This document shows, one piece after another, positions 62,658 to 64,000 of a stretch of DNA of 64,000 nucleotides. Positions within the stretch are counted from its first letter, which is position 1. Every line of letters begins with the position of its first letter. The notes under the pieces are model-generated. The model had not been told where the DNA came from, ran no database searches, and was given only the letters and a program-made list of their open reading frames with translations. The DNA comes from Acaricomes phytoseiuli DSM 14247 (GTDB lineage: Bacteria; Actinomycetota; Actinomycetes; Actinomycetales; Micrococcaceae): the NCBI RefSeq assembly GCF_000376245.1, contig NZ_AQXM01000055.1:27147-91146 (forward strand), given 5' to 3'. Made by a program: the position numbers and the translations under genes.

Positions 62658-64000
62658 ATGCACCGGGATTTCCCCCCTCCCTCTGCCCTGCCTGCCCGCC
62701 AATCTAGAAAAGCCAGGGCTTCGCTGCTCACTGCAGGCCTTCTGGCTTTGGCCATGAGCAGTGCACCTATTGCTTTCGCGGAGACCCCGACTCCGACTTC
62801 GGAGCAGGCAGCCCCGACCCAGAGCGCTAAGCCTGACCAAGCCCCGGAGAGCCCTGCGCAAAGCCCAGAACCTTCCGCGCTACCAGAGGCTCCTCGTCAA
62901 GATCCAACTCAAGATGCGGCGCCGAGTTCCTCCAATGCTTCTAAAGGCTCCGATTCCATCGTGCTGCCCTCCGGCGAAGTAGTCACCAGGCCAGAAGGTC
63001 CAGGTGCCACGATGAACGCCGGCCGGGCACAAGCCCAGCAGTCCCCAGGCGTTCCGATGCGCAGCGAGCAGTCCACCACCGGGCCCGCCGCCGAATCTGA
63101 GCCATTGAGCGCCCCCGTGACAAGCAAACCTGCCGGCACCGAAAATATGCCCGGCGGGGTCGATGTCAGCGGCTGGCAACAGAACGTCAACTGGCAGATG
63201 GTCTGGAACCAAGGTGCGCGCTTCGCCTATATCAAGGCCTCCGAGGGCCCCTGGCGGATGAACGACTACTTTGCACAGCAGTACAACGGCTCGTATTCCG
63301 CCGGGATGATCCGTGGGGCGTACCATTTCGCGCGGCCGAACCTTTCCAGCGGCGCCGCCCAGGCCCGGGTCTTTGTGCAGAGCGGCGGCGGCTGGTCGGC
63401 AGATGGCCGGACCTTGCCGGGAGCTCTCGACCTGGAGACCAATTACAGCGACAACTCAGGCAGATGCTTCGGCATGTCTCCCGGCCAGCTCACCGCCTGG
63501 ACTTCAGACTTCGTCAACACCTATCGCGGACTCACTGGACGCGATCCAGCTATCTATACTGCCTACTTCTTCTGGCGTGATTGCATGGGTAACCCATCAA
63601 CATTCAGTCAGAGCAGCCCACTATGGATCGCCGCCTACGGTGCAGCCGCGAATAATGTCTGGATGCCCGGAGGCTGGCCTCGATACACCTTCTGGCAGTT
63701 CAGTGAAAACGGGCCCTATAACGGCGGAGATTCGAATGTTTTCAACGGCAGCATGGACGGGTTACGCCAGCTGGCTTGGGGAAATGATGTCCAAGGACAA
63801 ATAGCACGAGTAGCTTCAGCTAACCGGGCGGCTCTGGGCAATGCCACCTCAGGGGTGATCTGTGGGCTTAAAGACGGCGGCTGCTACCAAGCCTTCCAAC
63901 GTGGGTTCATCAACTGGTCCCCTAACACCGGAGCCCAACCCAGCCCTAACGGCGGAATCCGCAACCGCTGGGCCTCCATGGGCTACGAAAGCGGACCCCT
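62658..64000 (+). CDS. Secreted GH25 muramidase with C-terminal LGFP repeat (runs off the window)
   Basis: The frame from the ATG at 62658 (GGAG 8 nt upstream) stays open to the end, 447 codons. It begins with a signal peptide (hydrophobic segment ending SSAPIAFAETP), a long P/S/E/Q-rich linker (about residues 42-165), then a GH25 lysozyme domain: GGVDVSGWQQNVNW, FAYIKASEG, GALDLETN with the catalytic DxE, and IYTAYFFW. After it comes the first LGFP-type unit (CYQAFQRGFINWSP, then GIRNRWASMGYESG). LGFP repeats bind the cell wall, so this is probably a wall-degrading enzyme held at the surface. More repeats are expected beyond the window. Confidence 0.88.
   Translation, partial: MHRDFPPPSALPARQSRKARASLLTAGLLALAMSSAPIAFAETPTPTSEQAAPTQSAKPDQAPESPAQSPEPSALPEAPRQDPTQDAAPSSSNASKGSDSIVLPSGEVVTRPEGPGATMNAGRAQAQQSPGVPMRSEQSTTGPAAESEPLSAPVTSKPAGTENMPGGVDVSGWQQNVNWQMVWNQGARFAYIKASEGPWRMNDYFAQQYNGSYSAGMIRGAYHFARPNLSSGAAQARVFVQSGGGWSADGRTLPGALDLETNYSDNSGRCFGMSPGQLTAWTSDFVNTYRGLTGRDPAIYTAYFFWRDCMGNPSTFSQSSPLWIAAYGAAANNVWMPGGWPRYTFWQFSENGPYNGGDSNVFNGSMDGLRQLAWGNDVQGQIARVASANRAALGNATSGVICGLKDGGCYQAFQRGFINWSPNTGAQPSPNGGIRNRWASMGYESGP

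Overview
The window is one contiguous stretch of a G+C-rich actinobacterial chromosome, most likely from a member of the Micrococcaceae (Arthrobacter-like). Supporting signs are an actinobacterial tmRNA tag ending in KRTDFALAA, a fused 2-oxoglutarate decarboxylase/dehydrogenase (Kgd), a GuaB1-type purine enzyme, an RsrA/SigR redox pair, the 24-residue ribosomal protein bL37, a SAM-IV riboswitch, an uninterrupted prfB, and many starts that look leaderless (TAnnnT 6-8 nt before the start codon). I see no prophage, transposase, rRNA or CRISPR array.

Layout. 1-4.8 kb: plsC (cut by the window edge), murA, leuD and leuC on the minus strand, with a divergent IclR-family regulator. 4.8-9 kb: a DJ-1/PfpI protein, tRNA-Glu and tRNA-Gln, a large membrane-anchored protein built from two different tandem repeats behind a palindrome-covered promoter, and a VOC protein. 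9.1-13.8 kb: leuB, ilvE, an FAH-family hydrolase and gltX (minus). 14-19.4 kb: histidine kinase, response regulator, ABC ATPase and FtsX-like permease (plus). 19.4-28.5 kb: ilvD, then ilvB-ilvN-ilvC-serA-metG (minus), the ilvB transcript beginning with a branched-chain leader peptide and attenuator. Together these regions hold most of the isoleucine/valine/leucine pathway.

28.6-35.5 kb: tRNA-Lys, an MBL-fold hydrolase, zur, znuABC behind a Zur box inside a 51-bp palindrome, and two CBS/transporter-associated membrane proteins. 35.7-47.7 kb: guaB1, kgd, a degenerate SGNH protein, bL37, rsrA-sigR with a self-regulated promoter, DoxX, aroA, rsgA and hisN. 47.7-53.2 kb: a SAM-IV riboswitch before a class-V aminotransferase-fold enzyme, a methyltransferase, mntH with its operator, mntR and two fluoride-channel subunits. 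53.2-64 kb: YrdB, an MFS transporter, a small membrane protein, tmRNA, a NagZ-like GH3, smpB, an EnvC-like M23 peptidase, ftsX, ftsE, prfB and a secreted GH25 muramidase with LGFP repeat that runs off the end.

The most interesting material is the two-repeat surface protein (6.2-8.5 kb), the layered regulatory DNA (ilv attenuator, Zur palindrome, SigR promoter with alternative starts, SAM-IV switch with a competing ribosome-site hairpin, Mn box), and two families of long dispersed hairpins that recur between genes. Functional calls come from reading translated motifs and gene order; no database search was run.
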